In this document: piece by piece, positions 1-11,626 of the stretch | How the letters are laid out: each line of letters begins with the position of its first letter | Numbering within the stretch: position 1 is the stretch's first letter | Source of the DNA: Halictus rubicundus | Taxonomy: Eukaryota; Arthropoda; Insecta; Hymenoptera; Halictidae | DNA length: 64,000 bases | Assembly (NCBI RefSeq): GCF_050948215.1 | Contig: NC_135149.1 | Location: forward strand, 12,009,001-12,073,000 | Direction: 5' to 3' | Notes under the pieces: generated by a model | Told to the model about the DNA's origin: nothing | What the model saw: only the letters and a program-made list of their open reading frames with translations | The model's database searches: none | Program-made: the position numbers and the translations under genes

Positions 1-427
1 CTCCTCTCTTCTCTACCGTGGAAATAGAAACTCTCGTCGATATCGTCGTCTTCTCTGCCGGTTGTTTGCGGGATGCTCCCGGTTGCGTAAGAGGAGAGCA
101 GACGCCGAGGAACTTTCCCGGAAACCCGAAGACATCGATCTTCGGCTTCCCTTCAGCCAATCAGCGGGGCCGGCTGCTTCTTGAGAACCAGGTCCCTCTC
201 GTTAATGCAGCGCAATCCGTCGGAGCGACGCCGCTAATGGACTGGCGCAATCATTCCAGCCTTGCTACTGAGTCTGCTTTCTCGTGGACCTCTCTTCCTT
301 CCTTCCTTTTCGTCCGACGTTTACCGTCGTTCGCTACATTTTCTGCATTCGTCTCATAACTGTCATTCTGTGTTTTGCCCGCTCCTGCCTTTTGCTACCC
401 TTTATGCCACGTCCTGCCCGGTATCGC

Positions 428-429
<2 letters not shown>

Positions 430-474
<45 letters not shown>
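430..474. repeat. (CT)n microsatellite
   Basis: A perfect CT dinucleotide run of about 45 bases on the + strand. It produces the Ser/Leu-rich artefact reading frames around it. Confidence 0.95.
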
Positions 475-476
<2 letters not shown>

Positions 477-1271
477 CAATTCGCCGAACCGCGTACCTGG
501 CTCTGTTTCAAAGCGGACCATTGTGAACGACGCTCTCGCCTTCGCTCTACCGAGTCGTTTTCAAGTTTCTTCTGACTAGCGCCGCGTTTTCGAGAATACT
601 GCGATTGGCCCTGTCTTCTGGGAGCCTCGGTCGCGTGCCATGCAACAGCTCTTCTTGGCATTAATCCTCTCCCCGATCTTGAAGAAAGCTTCAATCTAGT
701 GTAGACAGATGCAACGGTAGGAGATAGAAGACTAGGACGCTCTGGGATCTTAGTTTTAGGGGAATACGATGATAGGAGATGAGGTGGTCGGGGAACTTGG
801 TGACCAGCCACCGCCGATTAAACCTCAAACTATGCCACAATAGAAATTAATTTTTCAGACTTGGTCATAGTGTCTCTTTGTTGCTAGAATCTTGTATAAC
901 CAGAAAAGGTGCTAGGAAACGAATCTCACCCGATTCTAAGCTCTCCGCCTTCGTTAAAGTACTCTGATGAGTCAGCCATCGTGTGGGCACTTCCAGCATT
1001 TTCCCGTACGCGTTCCAAGGACACTATTTTTCCCATTAGACCCAACAGAAACGGCGCACAACGGGACAAACTGCCAAAGTTTGTGTTAAAATCGAAGAAC
1101 TTTTGATAGGGATGAGATAGAGCGATGATTTTTTTCTTTTTAAATTAAATTTGAAATATTTCAGAATACGGGAAAAATAGAGAAATTATGGTACGAACGT
1201 TTTTTAACTTCGAAAATCTGTGATAAACTTGGAGTGTTCCAACAAAATTCTGATTTTTTGACATGCTATAA

Positions 1272-1463
1272 ATCATTTCCCGTAGATTTTATCATGCTGA
1301 TTTCAAATCAGGTCCCAAAATTTGTCTACCTCCTCAGGATTTTGGAACAAATGATGATTTCATTCTTTTTTTCATATAAATCGAGTTTTCCAAAATCCTG
1401 AGGAGGTAGATAAATTTTGGGACCAGATTTGAAATCAGCGTGATAAAATCTACGGGAAATGAT
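1272..1463. mobile_element. Hairpin (foldback/MITE-like) element
   Basis: Arms 1272-1346 and 1389-1463, each 75 bp, are inverted copies matching at 72 of 75 positions, around a 42-bp spacer. The outer ends read ATCATTTCCCGT. No target-site duplication is visible and there is no coding capacity. It could be a MITE or a locally generated inverted duplication. The high arm identity suggests recent origin or maintenance. Confidence 0.7.
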
Positions 1464-2510
1464 GGGGCGCTCCTAAACTCCGATGGCTCATTCGAGCAGC
1501 ACTCCCTCTACTTCACCACCTCTTTCACGAGCATAACAGCTACTCTTCGCGAACCTACCGACAACCCCTGTCTGTCCAGGATATTTTCTCTTCCGGTTGA
1601 AGGTTCCACCCCCGTCGATGTTCTATCATTCTCTTCCGAGCGATCGGCTCGGAGGCTCGTCGTAATCAAGCGCGCGCGTACACTTGCTGCCCTAATCGAT
1701 CGGACTCGCTGCTACAATTACTCACTCGACTGTCTTACGTGATTCCATCCGACGCGACGGGGAAAAACATCCTCGCGAAGGAACCCACGTCAACCTAATC
1801 GATCGGCAATATTCTGCGATCGCGCCTCGACTATATCAGCGGAAAAAATCAGAACGGAAGGGATCAGGGATCTTAGTTCCGCGCGCGGATTCCGGGCCGA
1901 TCGAGCCAATACGTAAATCATCGGTGAATACGGTCCCGGAGGCTTTCGCGTTCTGTATACCGGTTGTGTAATTCTAATAAATTGGTCGTGCGTCCCGCGT
2001 TGTAAATCAGCGCGCCCGGTCTCCGCCGCGTTTTCCTTCTTGTCCGAGCGATACATCACCCCCGGCAAAAATTAATCCTTGGAGTCGCGAGGACGAGTCC
2101 GCTCGTAAATTACACACGATGCCGCCCACGGTATCGGATCCTCGCGATCATCTCAACACACTCCCACGATTTTTAACACGGGCCTGAGCTTCCTCGTACG
2201 AGAAACAAGCGGAAACTGGAGAAATTGGCGGAACCGAGACGATTCTGTCAACATTTCGCTAATTTCGGTTCGCATTTTTATGAGACATTGATGAAGTTAC
2301 ACTAGGAGATATCTATCGATCCCACGACTCTTCGTGCACTCGGTAAAATTTGACAAAAAACCAGATATTTGCTTTTAATTGGAATTTTTCTTACGCAACA
2401 GTAAGTTTACAGGTCCGTCAAAATGACACATTCTAATATTTTTAATATACCTTTATTGAGATTTTAAGAATGTATCCGTGAGGAATTATTCAACAAATTT
2501 TTTCGGGATA

Positions 2511-2689
2511 TACAGTATTTACTCGATATATAGCCAAAACAAGGGTCTAGCCAGGGACATATGTGGGCCAGGAGGTACTATTCTTTGATCCACACGACCC
2601 TACACTCCTCGGCGACCGAGGACTCTCGAGGATAGCTCTGGGACTTTTATCGGCTAGGCATTTGGGACATATATAAAGTGAACACTGTA
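2511..2689. mobile_element. Pogo-like non-autonomous element, copy A
   Basis: Bounded by TACAGTATTTACTCGATATA on the left and GTGAACACTGTA on the right, i.e. imperfect inverted ends starting CAGT and flanked by TA. It shares the internal phrase GGGTCTAGCCAGGGACATAT and the tail CTTTTATCGGCTAGGCATTT with the copy at 60903-61127. It shares a CCTCGGTCGCCGAGGAGTGT-type module, inverted, with the copy at 26204-26540. CAGT ends with TA duplication are typical of the pogo branch of Tc1/mariner elements. The superfamily assignment is inference. Confidence 0.6.
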
Positions 2690-3871
2690 TATTACGAAAA
2701 ATAGGTTACAAAATTTGAATACATCTTTATTATTTTTATAAAATAATGTAGAATAGTCACTTTCGATGGTCCGTAAACCCAGTGTTGAATATGTTAATTT
2801 GAACCGTAAGCAGACTTTTGTTCTGAGTTGTACCTTTTCTGGTTGAAATGTTATAGATTAATTTAATATCAACGGTTCGAGTGCTATTGTATGTGAGCGG
2901 ATATACAGGCATTCGTTACAATCGAGGCTCCACTGTGATTTAATTTAGTTCTCGAAATATCGATGCTCCGGTTTCCTGAAAAGTGCACGAAGGTTAATTT
3001 CGCTCTTCTCTTAAATCATTTAAGAGAGAGATACCAATACTAAAACGAGCAGATTTACAAATTTACTAAGGCTCGTTTTATTAGAACGTGGCATATATTC
3101 GTATAATAGGACCTCGACTGTGTAATGGATGGTTTATTCCCGTTCATCCGAAGAGATCAGCGAGTCTATTGTTAGATCGATTCAAGTTTCTAAAATAAAA
3201 GTTCCCGCAAAAATTTCTGAACAACAATGGTTGGAATTTGTAGATGAACTTTGTTCGCTTAATAGAAAAGCTGTGCGATGCAACGCTTGGAAGCCTAAAC
3301 AGCCTCGAATCCTCTATTGTATTAGATTAGGCAATGCTTAAAGCAATTTTAGAGCTTGAAACTCTCCAAGAGAACTTATTTTCGAACTTCCGCTCTGACA
3401 TGTAAATTTTATCAACGAAATCGATCGCTCATAATCGAACGAAGCCACTGCCAGCCAAACGAAGCTCGTAGAGCCTGTCATCGCAATTACTGTCACACAA
3501 TTACGAAGTTCTTCGATTTAAAAAAAAAAAAGAAAATTTCGATACTCGGAGGCGCGAGATCTCGCAGCACGATCTCGAATGTTTACGGCGTGCCTGTACA
3601 TCCTTCCCTTTTCACGTAATGAGACTCGCACGAAAAGTGGGAGAGGCTTTTTGCTTAGAGATTCGTAGGAAAGATAGTCGTAACGAGGCGTAGAGGGTGG
3701 ATCAATACGAGGGTTCTTACGTAGTTCGCCGACTGTCTCTCTCTTTTCTCATTCTCTCCGTGTCTCTCGTCCTTTCTCCCAACACCGCCTCGAACACCCA
3801 CCGCCGTCTTCCGCTTTCACTTATCTCTTTCTTACATTGGGAACTCCCGTTTTTGTCTCGATTATCTGCCT

Positions 3872-3876
<5 letters not shown>

Positions 3877-3917
<41 letters not shown>
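3877..3917. repeat. (CT)n microsatellite
   Basis: A CT run of about 40 bases, about 950 bases upstream of a long GA run on the same strand (4863 onward). The two could pair in a transcript. Confidence 0.95.
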
Positions 3918-3920
<3 letters not shown>

Positions 3921-4861
3921 CCTGTCGCTCTCTTCATGTCTCTATCTCTCTCACACACTCGCCGAGAGCTTTGAAAATGCACGAGGACTGAGGTGGCGGC
4001 GGTGCTCGTTCCGGGGGAATCATGCTCTTCTGCTATCATAGCGTGCACTTGCACCGGGGATGCTCGCAAACCTCTCCTGAACACGAAAATCGCTCGCCGC
4101 GGTCCAGCGGTTTTTCTGCAACGGAAAAATCGTTCGCACCGGACCATCGGAGAAACATCCTCCGCAAGATGCAAAAGGTTGCAATCCGATCGGTCCGTCC
4201 ATTGTAAAATAATCGCTGGACGAAAGCAACATATACATATACCGATCGAATCGAACATTTCACGAAGTCGATTCGAACATACAGTTTCCCAGCATCGGCG
4301 AACCGATTTCTCGTGAACGATTCTTCGAACCTGGGGGCACAGAGAGCTGGACAGACGAACAGAAAATACTGATCGAATCGAGTAACTCCCACCGTTTCGA
4401 AATCGGGTCCGTAAAAGGTCTCTAACGTTAGCAAACCGATTCTCTTCTTGGGCCCGTTAACGCTAGAGCAGCGGGGAACTTGGAGCAAGTTAGAGCAGAA
4501 AGCTCGAGAAGCGCGGCCAGAAAAGCGGCGCGTCCGCGTCGCGATCGATGCGTTCCGTTCGATTCGCCTACTTTCATGCGAAAGAGGTGGGGTGGGTGGG
4601 GTGGGGGGGTGGCAACGGAGCACAACAACATCAACAACAAGAACAACAGAACACACCAAACATCCTACAACCGGGCATGCCCTGAGAGTACGAGAGTAGC
4701 GCGAGAGAATGTGCGTGTTCAGTGTGCTAAGAGAGAATCGTGTGCGTGTGTACGTCGGACACGAGTGTGGGTGGCGTGTGCGTGAAAGGAGAATGTTGGA
4801 GAAAGATAGACACGGCGCAGCGGAGGGTGGTGATCGAAAGTGAGAGCGAACGATAACGAAG

Positions 4862-4862
<1 letters not shown>

Positions 4863-4918
<56 letters not shown>

Positions 4919-5195
4919 AGAGGGAGAGAGAATGAGAGAGAGAGAGAAGAAGAGGGGAGAGATGTGTGTTTGCGAGAAAGAGAGTGAGAGTTAGAGAGCG
5001 CGAGGAAGATTGGTGAGTGGGTGTGTTGGAGGAAGAATGATTGCGATTGCGAGCGTGTGCGAGCGAACGAGGCGGATGTGGAGCTGGAAAGGAGTAGTGA
5101 ATGGGGGTGAAAGATAGATAGATAGAGAGAGATCGAGAGAGAGAGAGAGAAAGAGAGAGGGAGAGAGAGCGAGAGTGAGGAAGGTAGAGAGATGA
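4863..5195. repeat. Purine-rich (GA)n tract before first Z exon
   Basis: A perfect GA run at 4863-4912 continues as an imperfect, almost purely G/A sense strand through about 5195, ending roughly 40 bases before the acceptor at 5235. It explains the long low-complexity minus-strand frame covering this area. Such tracts can form triplex DNA or bind GAGA-type factors; neither is shown by the sequence alone. Confidence 0.9.
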
Positions 5196-5235
5196 AAGAC
5201 GACAGAATCAACTGACGGGCACGTCCTGGTTGTAG

Positions 5236-5609
5236 GATCGGTGATGCCGAAGAGGGAGGAATCCGCGATGGCGGCGGTGGCTGCGGCCGCCAGCGAAACT
5301 ACGCAAGCCGTGGAGAATTTCGCGAGACTCTACACGGCACTGCGCCACGACGACGCTAGGCCTCTCTGCCGTTACTGCGGCAGAAGCTACTCGTCGCCGA
5401 GCAACCTCCGGCAACACGTGAAAAATGTCCACTCGAATTGGCCGCCGCCGGACACGTGGCCGCAGTGCAACGTGTGCGGGAAACGCTGCAAGACCAAGCA
5501 TTACCTGATCAATCATCAGCTACAGGCGCACGGGATACACCAGCGGCCTACCCTGAACAATCCCAATCAGCAGCACCAGTCGCCCTCGTCCTCCTCCTCG
5601 TTGCCATGA
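5236..5609 (+). CDS. br: broad alternative terminal exon with zinc-finger pair (non-Z1 type)
   Basis: This is a 3'-terminal coding exon. The acceptor TTGTAG ends at 5235, two bases complete a split codon, then 123 residues run to TGA at 5607-5609. No start codon is needed because translation enters from an upstream core exon. Two classical fingers are visible: C44-x2-C47-x12-H-x4-H, and a second starting CNVCGKRCKTKHYLINH with the same spacing, separated by the linker SNWPPPDTWPQ. An Ala-rich lead (about residues 10-18) precedes them and a Gln/Ser-rich tail follows. A pair of fingers in a swap-in last exon is the Broad-Complex design, in which the BTB core supplies dimerisation and the exon supplies DNA specificity. 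Assignment to br rests on the Z1 exon downstream with identical phase. By position it may be Z2, but Z3 or Z4 cannot be excluded. A possible branch point is the A at 5215 in CTGAC. Confidence 0.85.
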
Positions 5610-5700
5610 GTACGGTCCTCAGCGTCCGATGCCAACCATGCGGACACAGAACACGCGAAAAATTCGCTCGTGGACAGATGAAGCCGGGGGCCGTCCCGCG

Positions 5701-5872
5701 AACCACGTGGACAAACCCTGGACCCACAATTTTACATCCCCTTCAGGTTGATGATGCTACGGTTGAGGATCGATGGCTGTGAACCCCGTGGATACAGCCT
5801 GGACCGCCCGTTTTGCATCCCCTTGAGGTTCACGATGATCCTGTTGAGGGTCGACGGCTCGGGACCGCGTGG
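5701..5872. repeat. 81-bp tandem duplication
   Basis: AACCACGTGG at 5701, AACCCCGTGG at 5782 and GACCGCGTGG at 5863 mark about 2.1 diverged copies of an 81-bp unit containing the phrases CATCCCCTT and GGTTGA. The period is a multiple of three, so open frames persist on both strands. No protein family is recognised, so I treat it as non-coding. Confidence 0.7.
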
Positions 5873-8154
5873 AAAGTTGATTTGTTTCGTTCGGTTGGTA
5901 GTTTGCACGTGGAACACCTTGGGGAAGTTTTTGTAAGTCTTAGGTTCCGAGGTTCCTGGCGGTGGGGGCGAAGATTTTAAGCTATGTCAGCTGATTGTTA
6001 GGGTTTACCGTGCTGAGAATTTTTTTAATGAGGGTTTGCAAGTATTATTTGCCCGGAAAGTATTTTTATTAATAGGACCTCTTCGTTCTGAAGAAACCAC
6101 GCTCTGAATATCAATCAATTCCGTTACTTTTATTCACTCGTTCGATGGATCCTCAAGATTGAATTTCCAAGAGAATCTAGAATTAAAGTCCCTTAATGTT
6201 TTCAAAATCGTAGCCAGGTACTTCGATCCCATGTATTTCTGCAAATGAAATCACCACCCTTTAACGAACGAAACGCGCATAAATTTCGCTAGAGTAGCGA
6301 CCATAAATTCCGCCACCTGGCTACAGAAATTAATCAAGCAAACATCCCCCGGTGGAATCATTCAGCAGAGACACTCAGTATTCTTTCCAGTATCTACCCC
6401 CAATTTCGCGCCAGATATAGAATCGTCTTCGGAAGTTATTAAAAACGGAACAGAAGAACTTTCCACGGGTCTAATAAAATATCTCGCTGCTTAAAGTCGC
6501 CGGTTATTTTCGTGACGGAGATTAAACTCCGAAAGTAGATTACGATCTGGGTTATGCCTCGATTCGTATATACCCGAAGGTCGTGGAGGCCGTTTCCGGC
6601 GGGTGGGCTGTATCCGCGAGGTCGATCGACAGATTCTTTCTATTTTCCGTACTTTCGATGCCAGACGAACTGCTACGTTCGTTATCCCCGCGGAAAAATT
6701 CAGCAGCCTGTCAGGTGTGCCAAACGCGAGACCCTTATAATACTGCAGAGTTGCACAACTGACGGGAGAAAACAGATACTTTTGTACGTGAAACGATCGC
6801 GAGCGTCTACGTGTAACAAGGTTTGGTAGCAGAGCGATTTTAAACGTGCATTAATGTGCTCTTAACCGGGGACCGAATGAAATTAAGATTCTTGATCGGG
6901 TTTGAAGTGACTATTTTTGTCACTGTCGTCTTTTCTGGTTTGAGAAAATTGGTATAAAGTGCGCTCACTGAGTGAGTTCATGAACCGAGACTATGGTTTT
7001 GTTAATTTTCGTGTGAAGAAGAAATTATAATTTTTTTCCTTCCTTCGAACAGAATGAATATTTCAGTTTAACCGGAATATTGGTCTGCTTTCAAGGAAAT
7101 AAACGTTACGTATTTATTACACAAAAATGTATGGGGTAATTAGTCTCAAGTAATCTAAGTGCTGCACTTACTTAACTTGATAAGATTGGATTTATACAGG
7201 TTTCATACGATTTTGATGGTAGTACGTACTCAGGTGAAGACGTTTATGCAAATATTTCTCTCGAGAACATTTTCATAATTTCGGTGATTGTAGAAGACAA
7301 AAATCAGAAACATGTTCTGCTTATTTCGGTCTCTGACGAAGAGAAGTTTTATTTTGCACAAAAGTCTGCAGTCTATGGACAAAATTGTTAACCTTGCAAT
7401 GGTATCCTGCGGTTTCTCATGACCCCGGCAAAATTTCTGCAACCTAATTCTCGCCACTCGCACAACTGCAGATATGAAGTTTCTTCACCTTCTTGGAAAT
7501 GTTTGGGGTTTTCAGTCTTAAATTAGTAAATTCTTACTGGGATTAAACCGTAACCCTGTACACGGAACTGTTCCGTCTGAGACGCCACTCAAAATTACTG
7601 TAAGTCAAAATAAGTCCTGCGTTAACTGTCTTTATATTTAATATGATAGTTTGCTGAACATTGATGTGTGGTACGAGTAACTGCACTTGATCTCATATGG
7701 ACAAAAAGAACAAGAAAAGATTCTATAAAATGTACGAAATTAAGAGTCGAAATAGCTTCGAGCGCATTGAGTTAACAAGCAGAGTGAAACGATCGCCAAG
7801 ATCACCGCGAAACAGAAAAGAAACGAATCAGAAGCTAGCAGTTCGGCTCGCTAGTATCGATATCGGGGAGCGAACAGTTTCATTCGATCCTCTCACGCCT
7901 CCGCCACCTTCGATCCGACCGCAGGTTCAGTGCATCCAGGTGAGGAAGCTCACGTTCCGATCCAGACCGGGGCGGATGCTTTTGTAATAATCTGGCACGT
8001 GAGATTCAACCCTGAACACGAGTTCGAGTGCCTCGCTTCAGTATTCGATTTACGCGATGATTGCGCGGATTCCGTACAGTCTTGTCTGCCAATTGCCCGC
8101 GATATCGAGCATACAGAGATAGAGAGTGTGAGAGATGAGGGTATGAGAGACAGA

Positions 8155-8204
8155 GTAAGTGCGAGCAAGAGACACAGGGGCATAGAGAGAGAGCGAGAGG
8201 AAGA

Positions 8205-8256
<52 letters not shown>

Positions 8257-8278
8257 GACGCCGAGAGCGAGAGGGACT
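8155..8278. repeat. (GA)n/(GT)n tract before second Z exon
   Basis: Purine-rich sense strand with a short GT run and a GA run at about 8218-8252. It sits about 200 bases upstream of the second zinc-finger exon, echoing the GA tract before the first. Confidence 0.9.
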
Positions 8279-8478
8279 GAGAGATAGAGCAATTAGCGAT
8301 CCGCCAGATACCAGCAACCATTTGCGGGATGTAACCCCCTAGATATGGGAGCATGAGACCTAGGGGTTAGGGGGTGGGAACGCGGCAGCTTGGTGTACTC
8401 TGTTTTTATTAGGGGGTTGGGGGGTTGGGTTTACGGTGGTGGTGGCTGGTGGTAACGTTGGTGTGGTGGTGGTTGCAG

Positions 8479-8981
8479 ATCACGGGCTCGATGAGGCAGA
8501 GGGCGCGGCTTACCACCACCACCACAGCCATCACCAGCAACATCATCGGCATCGTCATCATCATCCACCATCCGTCCCTCCTCCTCACCATCACCATCAT
8601 CAGGCGCTACAGAAAGACGAGCAAGACCAATCAACCACCGGGAACGGCAGCGGGAACAACAGCAACAACGCTGGGACATCGAGCAGCAATCCTGGGACCA
8701 GCAAGTACCAGAGGAGCCCGGCGGACTTCCGGCAGCAGAAGATGATGCGCGAACACCATCAGCAGCACGGTTACAGGTGTCCGCTCTGTTGTAGGACTCT
8801 GCAGGACATCAGCACGATGAGGGCCCACCTCGAGCACCACTATCCGCGCGATTCGCCCACCTGTCCCGTAGCCTCCTGCGCGAAAACCTTCTCCCATCCT
8901 AACAGCGTGCGCAACCATATGCGTCTGAAGCATCCCGTGCAGTGGGACCAGATCAAGACGCTCAGGTGGACCTACGTCTGA
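8479..8981 (+). CDS. br: broad alternative terminal exon with His-rich lead and zinc-finger pair
   Basis: A terminal coding exon whose acceptor TTGCAG ends at 8478. Two bases complete a split codon, then 166 residues run to TGA at 8979-8981. The same entry phase as the other two exons is the main reason for this start; the frame is open further upstream through the GGT-rich intron but there is no need for it. The lead is rich in His (clusters at about residues 12-40), followed by a Gly/Asn/Ser/Thr stretch. Finger 1 is CPLCCRTLQDISTMRAH with C-x2-C-x12-H-x3-H. Finger 2 is CPVASCAKTFSHPNSVRNH with an unusual C-x4-C spacing and x4 between the histidines. The protein ends almost at once after finger 2 (LRWTYV). 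It is a non-Z1 broad exon, possibly Z3 by order. The acceptor lacks a pyrimidine tract, suggesting regulated use. Confidence 0.82.
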
Positions 8982-9794
8982 TAATCCGGCAAACGATCAC
9001 CAGCCACGGATCTTTGATGTTTCTCTTGCTCCTGTCTCATCGCTGTCCTTGCTGCTCGCTTGGACGTTCCTGTTCTCCGATTCATTTCTTTTCTCTTTTT
9101 CTTTTTCGTTCCGAGACTCCTCCTCTCTTCCTTTGGCTAACCCTCCCAGACGGTGTGTATCGATTGCACGTGACTCGATATCGTTTCTTGGACATGGTGG
9201 AGGGTGCGTTTCTGTTTCCACGAAAAGGTCTCGCGTGCCAGAGCCTATAAACCGTTTCGAAAGGTCGCGCGACGAGGTTGTTGTAAGTATATACCGAGGG
9301 TACGGGAACGACTTCCAGGGGTTCTTCGAGGAACCGAATTGTATGTAAAGTCCTCTGCGGACGCGTTTTGTTTTCGGCCCCCCCCCCGTGGAAAGCCGCA
9401 CAAAAGCACTATCCCCTTTTCCTCCTCGGAACCTACGCCCCCACATTGAGAAGCGCACACTTTGTAAATATTTCGGAAGATTATATTGATGAACAGAACA
9501 GAAGGAATATATATTATATATATATAAATATAAATATTATAGAGAGAGTATATATATATATTATGAAGAGATAATCTATATATATATTATTATATATAGA
9601 GAAGAGAAGAGAGAGTTGATTTTGTATAAAAGAGAAGACAAAAAAAAAGAGATAAAACGTACGAAGCAGTATTTCCAAGTAGAGCCTGAATGAGAAACGA
9701 GAATGAACAAGATGAGAACCGCGTAGTCACAACCATAGGACACCGTGTAATAAGAGTAAACGTCGACTGTAAGGCTACGACGACAGTGTGTTGT

Positions 9795-9825
<31 letters not shown>

Positions 9826-10015
9826 ATAAACGGTTAGGTTATACGTATCTTACAAGAGAAAACAATGTTCCTCTAAAGCTGAGTAAGCCAGCCTTACGTT
9901 AAAGATCGTAGTATTAAGACCGTAGATGGGAGTCGAGAGAATTATAAATTATGTGCGAGCGGGACGAGTAGTCGAAAAATCCGCGGCGCACCGGCGAGAG
10001 ATGCACAGCAGAGCG

Positions 10016-10040
10016 CTGCAGTCGCGTGTTGCGACTGCAG
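10016..10040 (+). other. Strong stem-loop in presumed 3' UTR
   Basis: CTGCAGTCGC and GCGACTGCAG form a perfect 10-bp stem with the loop GTGTT. The following bases repeat GCGTCGCAAGTCGC, so alternative pairings are possible. It may act as an RNA structure in the second broad isoform; no known family is recognised. Confidence 0.6.
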
Positions 10041-11574
10041 TCGCGCGTCGCAAGTCGCAAGAGAGTGCGAACTGTGTCGACCGGAGCGCCGCGCGTGTGC
10101 ACCGGTCTCTGCCGATGAGTAACTTCGCGATGCTTCCGTAATTGTTAATCGAGGAAACGCAATATTATACGTATATTTACACACATACAATTATACAACA
10201 CGCGTAGAGAAACGCAATAGGGGACGCGCTGCTGCGCTTCGGAAATTCTCGAAGACTTTCGAGGGCTGATTTTAGTGTTTGGCTGCCTCCCGGCGATCCG
10301 TGGGTCTTTCCAGACCCGAATTTTTTAGAAAAATCGGTGCTTTTAATGGACATGACTGAAGAATGTATTCGAGCCGAATCGCTTTTTATTTTGTATTTCT
10401 TTGACGACAATGTTTGATCCTTGTGGGACGAGTTTGATCATTATGAGTATTCTTTTGCATATTTTTTTAAGCTATCTCGTCGCGTAGAAACTTTGCAAAG
10501 TCTCGAAGCTAGCAGTCTTTGGGGTGTAACTATATCAGCCTACGTTTTTGGCCTACTGTCCGAGTGTTAATCGATGATAGCATACTTAATTTTGATTTCG
10601 CCTTTGTCCAAAGATTCGTACGTATGGTAGGCTCAATTTTGACGTTTCCTTTATCAAAAATTCATACGTATTGCTGAACGGCATCTAAAAACGATCAGTA
10701 CGGTCTAACGTTAAAAGATTCTGTCGTTTAATACTACAAAAATCCGAAACTCGCTAAACAGTAGCTAAGTATCGAAATAGGTTAAACGCAATTATTTTTA
10801 CTATTGACAGAGCTAGCTCCAGGGATTCAATAACCAGTAGAAATGGAACTTTTTAATTATAGACAGCTGAACTAGTGACAATGCTTCGAGTCCGAATAGA
10901 ATCGGTTGCTCAACAAGATTGCCAGAGCCATCGTCATCGCGGGAGTTAATCTTGACTAGTAATTGCAAAAAGATTGAAAGTGGTTTTATGTTAGTAATTG
11001 ACAGAAGATCGTTTGATTGGATACTATTTTCACTTGCACGGTCGAAGGAGGATTGCTATAATGATTTTCGAAGCGCAGCTGCGATCGCGCGAGCGAGCGT
11101 GGATCGATCGGTCGACCCGAACAACGCCTAGCCTTATTTTTCTACAGTCTTGTGTTTCGTCAGTATTCCCTAGGTGAAGAATTCCCCCAGGCAGGTTAAG
11201 TTTTTCGACACACGTGTACGATAGTTACTAGAGATACGCTGCGAATGATTACGAAAAAAATATACAAATATATATATAAAAATATATATATATATATATT
11301 CTTGTGGGCGAGTTGTTGGTCGCGCGAGTGGTTCGACGAACAAAACGCGCGTTACACTAGTCCCCTTCGATCGCGAACGATCTAGAACAGAGAGCGAATC
11401 TTCGAAACGACTGTCTTCTATTTTCTTCGATGCTAGTTTCCACACCGTTAAGGGTTACACTTGCGAGATCGCTTTCACGATTGACAGCTCGTGCCACGGA
11501 CAATGTATAGAGCATCATACGCACTATTTTAGCAGACACTAGCGTAAAGTAAGGACTATACATACGACACACGA

Positions 11575-11615
11575 AATAAAGTATATACTATTTAAGTAAT
11601 GCTTTGTACAATAAA
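11575..11615 (+). terminator. Tandem AATAAA polyadenylation signals
   Basis: AATAAA occurs at 11575-11580 and 11610-11615. The sequence CTCGTGTTTTGCTCG follows within 25 bases as a plausible GU-rich downstream element. The most likely role is to end the transcript using the second zinc-finger exon. Confidence 0.5.
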
Positions 11616-11626
11616 AGGTATTCAGA

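Larger units (their letters stand above)
1..5235 (+). other. Upstream intron or flank of broad; no exon seen
   Basis: No zinc-finger or BTB coding segment is visible here. The open frames are low-complexity shadows of CT/GA repeats. Contents are simple repeats (430-474, 3877-3917, 4863-5195), a long inverted repeat (1272-1463), a pogo-like fragment (2511-2689) and small hairpins near 3007-3080. The stretch ends in the acceptor TTGTAG before the first zinc-finger exon. Because that exon begins mid-codon, this is most likely the 3' end of the intron separating the broad core exons, outside the window, from the alternative exons. That is inference. The segment 1740-2300 is CpG-containing unique DNA with no recognisable content. 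Confidence 0.6.
5610..8478 (+). other. 3' UTR of first Z exon, then intron
   Basis: No exon is detectable. Immediately after the stop lies an 81-bp tandem duplication (5701-5872). AATAAA occurs at 6473-6478 and 7098-7103, either of which could end the first isoform, without strong support. The rest is AT-rich unique DNA up to the GA tract at 8155-8278 and the G/T-rich run before the acceptor at 8478. Confidence 0.5.
8982..11626 (+). other. 3' UTR of the second Z exon
   Basis: No coding signal. The stretch carries AT microsatellites (9511-9600), a CGA run (about 9800-9826), a Pumilio-type TGTAAATA at 9463-9470 and a strong hairpin at 10016-10040. It ends with two AATAAA signals and a GT-rich stretch near 11630-11645, which supports a transcript end near 11626. 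UTR status is inferred from position. Confidence 0.55.

Noticed and set aside
1325..1337. let-7-like CTACCTCC inside the hairpin element
   Set aside because: Seven-base match in an intronic mobile element, not in a 3' UTR.
3129..3341. 70-codon frame as an upstream broad exon
   Set aside because: No zinc finger or BTB signature, no matching splice phase, and it adjoins repeat-derived hairpins.
4036..5211. 391-codon minus-strand open frame
   Set aside because: Its Ser/Leu-rich repeats are the translation of the GA tract; no domain, no splice context, and it overlaps the intron of broad.
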